A DNA stretch of 64,000 nt, from contig OZ024830.1 of NCBI GenBank assembly GCA_964016985.1, forward strand, positions 20,980,387 to 21,044,386, written 5' to 3'. The notes beneath the pieces are model-generated. The model did not search any database, was not told where the DNA came from, and was given only the letters and a program-made list of their open reading frames with translations. Below are positions 61,691 through 64,000 of the stretch, piece after piece. The translations under genes were made by a program, and so were the position numbers. The stretch comes from Anodontia alba (taxonomy: Eukaryota > Mollusca > Bivalvia > Lucinida > Lucinidae). Position 1 is the first letter of the stretch, and each line of letters opens with the position of its first letter.

Positions 61691-61899
61691 AATAATAGTT
61701 CCATTACAAATTGATGCAGAGTTCTCATTAACTCCAGATTTGGAGTAAGTTACTCCAACCTTTCATTTCTGACTCCCCACTTTTTGGAAAGTCTCAATAG
61801 AAAAGTATGGTAAAACTCCAACTTTTTCTGGACAACAGCATTTTACTCCAATTTTCAAAATCCTAGTGAGAACCCTGTTGATGCATTTAAGATATTACT

Positions 61900-61990
61900 G
61901 GATGAGTGACAAACAGTGTAAACCCTGATCAGACAACATATTCTGCAGCATCTGTTCTGGGTCTACACTGTTTACTTAGGCCTGGCTGTC
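61900..61990. repeat. Hairpin repeat, ACAGTGTAAACCCTGATCAGAC arms
   Basis: ACAGTGTAAACCCTGATCAG and GCATCTGTTCTGGGTCTACACTGTTT pair. It is in the same class as 42050-42130. Confidence 0.6.
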
Positions 61991-62519
61991 CCAATCCTTA
62001 GGATTATTACTGTAATTTATCAGCAACAAATCATATATCAAAGACGCTGATCAGAGAGCACTCATTTCGCATCTCATTTTTTATGACATATATAGTCAAC
62101 ATTGAGTGGAAAAATATCTTCGGGACATATTATGCTTGCTGTCTGGGCTGAGATCATCCTGCAGATTCACACAGTCTGTCGCTTAAATGGAATGTAAATG
62201 TTCATTGAACAATTACAGTGATTTTTTTACCTGCGCATCCCGAGTCCCGTACTCACCTTTTTGCTTTGGGACTCGCATTTTAAATCTCAGTGAATCCCAG
62301 GACGCACAAAGTTATAGTGGAAAATTCTGTAATGGACACAATGATTTTCTAGTAGGACTCACTTTATATAGCCCAAAGCGAGTCCTGGGACGCATAAGTA
62401 TAAAATTGTAAATAAATCACTGCAATTATAACATTTAGAATGTACATGTACACATGCATGAACGGTCAAGTACCTTGAATAATGAAGCTTTTAGTTTACT
62501 ACTCCATCTCTACGTTGTT

Positions 62520-63030
62520 AATTCCTGACTACATTGGTGATTTAGGCAATTTCCATGGTGATTTCAGTGATTTCTCAATCCACCCCCTCTGTATATCGCT
62601 GATTTCATCAATTTCTATAACCTACCCCTATCTTCAATGGTGATTTCTGTGACTACTCTACCCTACCCATCTCTACATTAGTGATTTCGGTGTTCCATAC
62701 CCAAACCCTCTGTACATTGGTGATTTCAACAATTTCTATACCCTACTCCTATCTACAATGGTGATTTCAGTGACTACTCTACTCTACCAATCTCTACATT
62801 GGTGATTTCGGTGATTTCCATATCCTATCCCTATCTATTTTGGTGATTTCCGTGATTTTCACAATGATTTCTCAATGCAACCTCTCTGTACGTCAGTGAT
62901 TTCAACAATTTCTTTACCCTACCCATATCTACAATGGTGATTTTTGGTGACTACTCTACCATACCGATCTCTACATTGCTGATTTCGGTGATTTCCATAC
63001 CCTATCTATTTTGGTGATTTAGGTGATTTC
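62520..63030. repeat. Minisatellite of TACATTGGTGATTTCGGTGATTTC
   Basis: Units of about 110-130 bases built from CTACATTGGTGATTTCGGTG, ATTTCCATACCCTATC, ATGGTGATTTCAGTGACTAC and TCTCTGTACATTGGTGATTT. The core is the reverse complement of GAAATCACCAATGTAG of the 59.3 kb array. Confidence 0.75.
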
Positions 63031-63034
63031 TCAA

Positions 63035-63180
63035 TGTACGGTAAATGTCCTAAAATTTTGAACACCCTAAAATTTCGAACACCTAATATTTTTGCCCAAA
63101 ATAATTTCTAGAAATGTCCTAAAATCTCGAACAGTAGCAGTTTTGCAAAAAGAGGATTTCTAAAATTTCGAACACAGCTT
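63035..63180. repeat. Short tandem CCTAAAATTTCGAACAC
   Basis: ATGTCCTAAAATTTTGAACA, CCCTAAAATTTCGAACACCT, ATGTCCTAAAATCTCGAACA and TTTCTAAAATTTCGAACACA. Such motifs also occur near 37681-37700 (AAATTTAGGACATTTACTGT) in inverted form. Confidence 0.65.
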
Positions 63181-64000
63181 GCTTCAAGTAATCTTTTATC
63201 GGCACATTCGAATTTCGGTAACTTTTTTTTTTTTCGCTACGGAACCGGAAATAAAAGTAGCGGTGTTGAAAGCCGCAAAACGTAAATGCACACAGCAGTG
63301 TCATAATGAATTTTATGAACATAAATGGCACAGGAACCATATTTTAATTTTATACAAACCCAGGAGATACTGACTGAAAATTCACAAGAAAAAAAAAAAA
63401 AGAAAAAAAAAAAGAGAGAGACTCCCATCACAATGTTAGCTATTTCCACGTGACAGTCACGTCCGCGTGATAAGGGTTAGATTATGCACAGGCGATCTAG
63501 AACTGCTGTTACCTTGTGGCAGACATGGTAAATATTTTTAATAATTGTGAAAATACAGAAAATGCAGTCAAATTCCCTTGTTCCGCATGTAGAAACCGCG
63601 TGCTCGTAACAGTAACGTCACGAGAAATCGTGGCGGAAACCGCTAAGAGGGAAAACACACAATTATAGAGCATTTTCTCGTCAGAAATGCATATGAAATT
63701 GGTAGGTATTAAAATAGAACCTAAGTATTGACACAGATAGGCCTATGCAAACTGTAGACTGAGATCAGACGCCGCAGAGAAAGAGGGAATGAAACTAGTT
63801 AGGGGGTACAGGGAACATGGAAATTCGGAAAACACTTTTAGGACAATAAGACGTGCGACCAGTGAAGACACCGATCATCTTCCGATGCAAAGGCCATCAA
63901 ATTTTGCCGTTTGTGGTAACAAATAGGCATGTAAACTCCAGTTCTTGGAGAGATTCCAAATCTTTGGTTAAATACATCACCGTTTCAGTGAAGGTTTTAC
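63181..64000. other. No firm gene; CpG-richer end of the window
   Basis: CpG is more frequent here (GAACCGGAAATAAAAGTAGC, AACCGCGTGCTCGTAACAGT, ATCGTGGCGGAAACCGC), as might be expected near a promoter of a minus-strand gene. On the minus strand TTTACCATGTCTGCCACAAG/GTAACA at about 63514-63533 could be a tiny start exon (MSA..), as in SUDS3, but it cannot be joined directly to a located exon in phase. Confidence 0.25.

Noticed and set aside
62228..62300. Strong minus-strand donors as a SUDS3 first exon
   Set aside because: The sequence (GGGACTCG..GTGAGTACGGGACTC) is a repeat also seen near 47150-47290, so the donor motifs come from the repeat.
63514..63533. Tiny start exon ATG TCT GCC ACA AG/GTAACA
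   Set aside because: It resembles the human SUDS3 start, but its phase does not fit the acceptor at 49366 directly, and no linking exon is certain.

Overview
The window is nuclear DNA from an animal, almost certainly a bivalve mollusc. The evidence is intron-split genes, a big defensin (an antimicrobial peptide family best known from bivalves and horseshoe crabs), tRNA-derived SINEs, LINEs, mariner, and very many short hairpin-cored transposons. There are no prokaryotic features and no operons. Most of the listed open reading frames are chance frames in AT-rich repeats.

Three host genes are supported, all on the minus strand. (1) 4227-4967 is a single-exon short-chain dehydrogenase resembling dicarbonyl/L-xylulose reductase (DCXR). 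(2) A two-coding-exon big defensin spans 11804 to 6703. Its signal peptide, propeptide and hydrophobic domain lie in one exon, and its beta-defensin-like domain lies in the other, about 4.7 kb away. (3) The SIN3-complex subunit SUDS3 (Sds3) is spread over at least eight coding exons from 49366 to 34913. The exons were assembled by splice sites, phase and remembered family sequence. Only the N-terminal exon(s) are missing.

The most notable observation is that two introns look like minor-spliceosome (U12-type) introns. The big-defensin intron has a GTATCCTTT-type donor and a perfect TTCCTTRAY branch site 11 nt from its AG. One SUDS3 intron is of the AT-AC class, with an ATATCCTT donor, a TCCTTAAC branch site and an AC end, and only this boundary restores the family reading frame. 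Both are in phase 1.

Layout: 1-4.2 kb repeats, LINE scrap and SINE; 4.2-5.1 DCXR-like gene; 6.6-14.1 big defensin with a MITE-filled intron; 14.1-17.3 piggyBac-like MITE and a broken mariner; 18.5-21.4 a TIR element abutting a 5'-truncated but open LINE; 21.4-28.5 MITEs, SINE, a mariner deletion derivative and a dimeric GATATC-palindrome element; 28.9-30.8 tandem-core element; 34.9-49.4 SUDS3 with introns full of SINEs, MITEs and tandem-core elements; 49.8-54.3 SINE pair, tandem-core element and MITEs; 54.4-56.9 a decayed LINE on the minus strand; 57-63 several minisatellites; 63-64 no clear gene, possibly upstream of SUDS3.

The three genes have unrelated jobs (carbonyl/sugar reduction, innate immunity, chromatin repression) and nothing suggests that they act together. 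All family names rest on reading the sequence against remembered family features. No database search was run.
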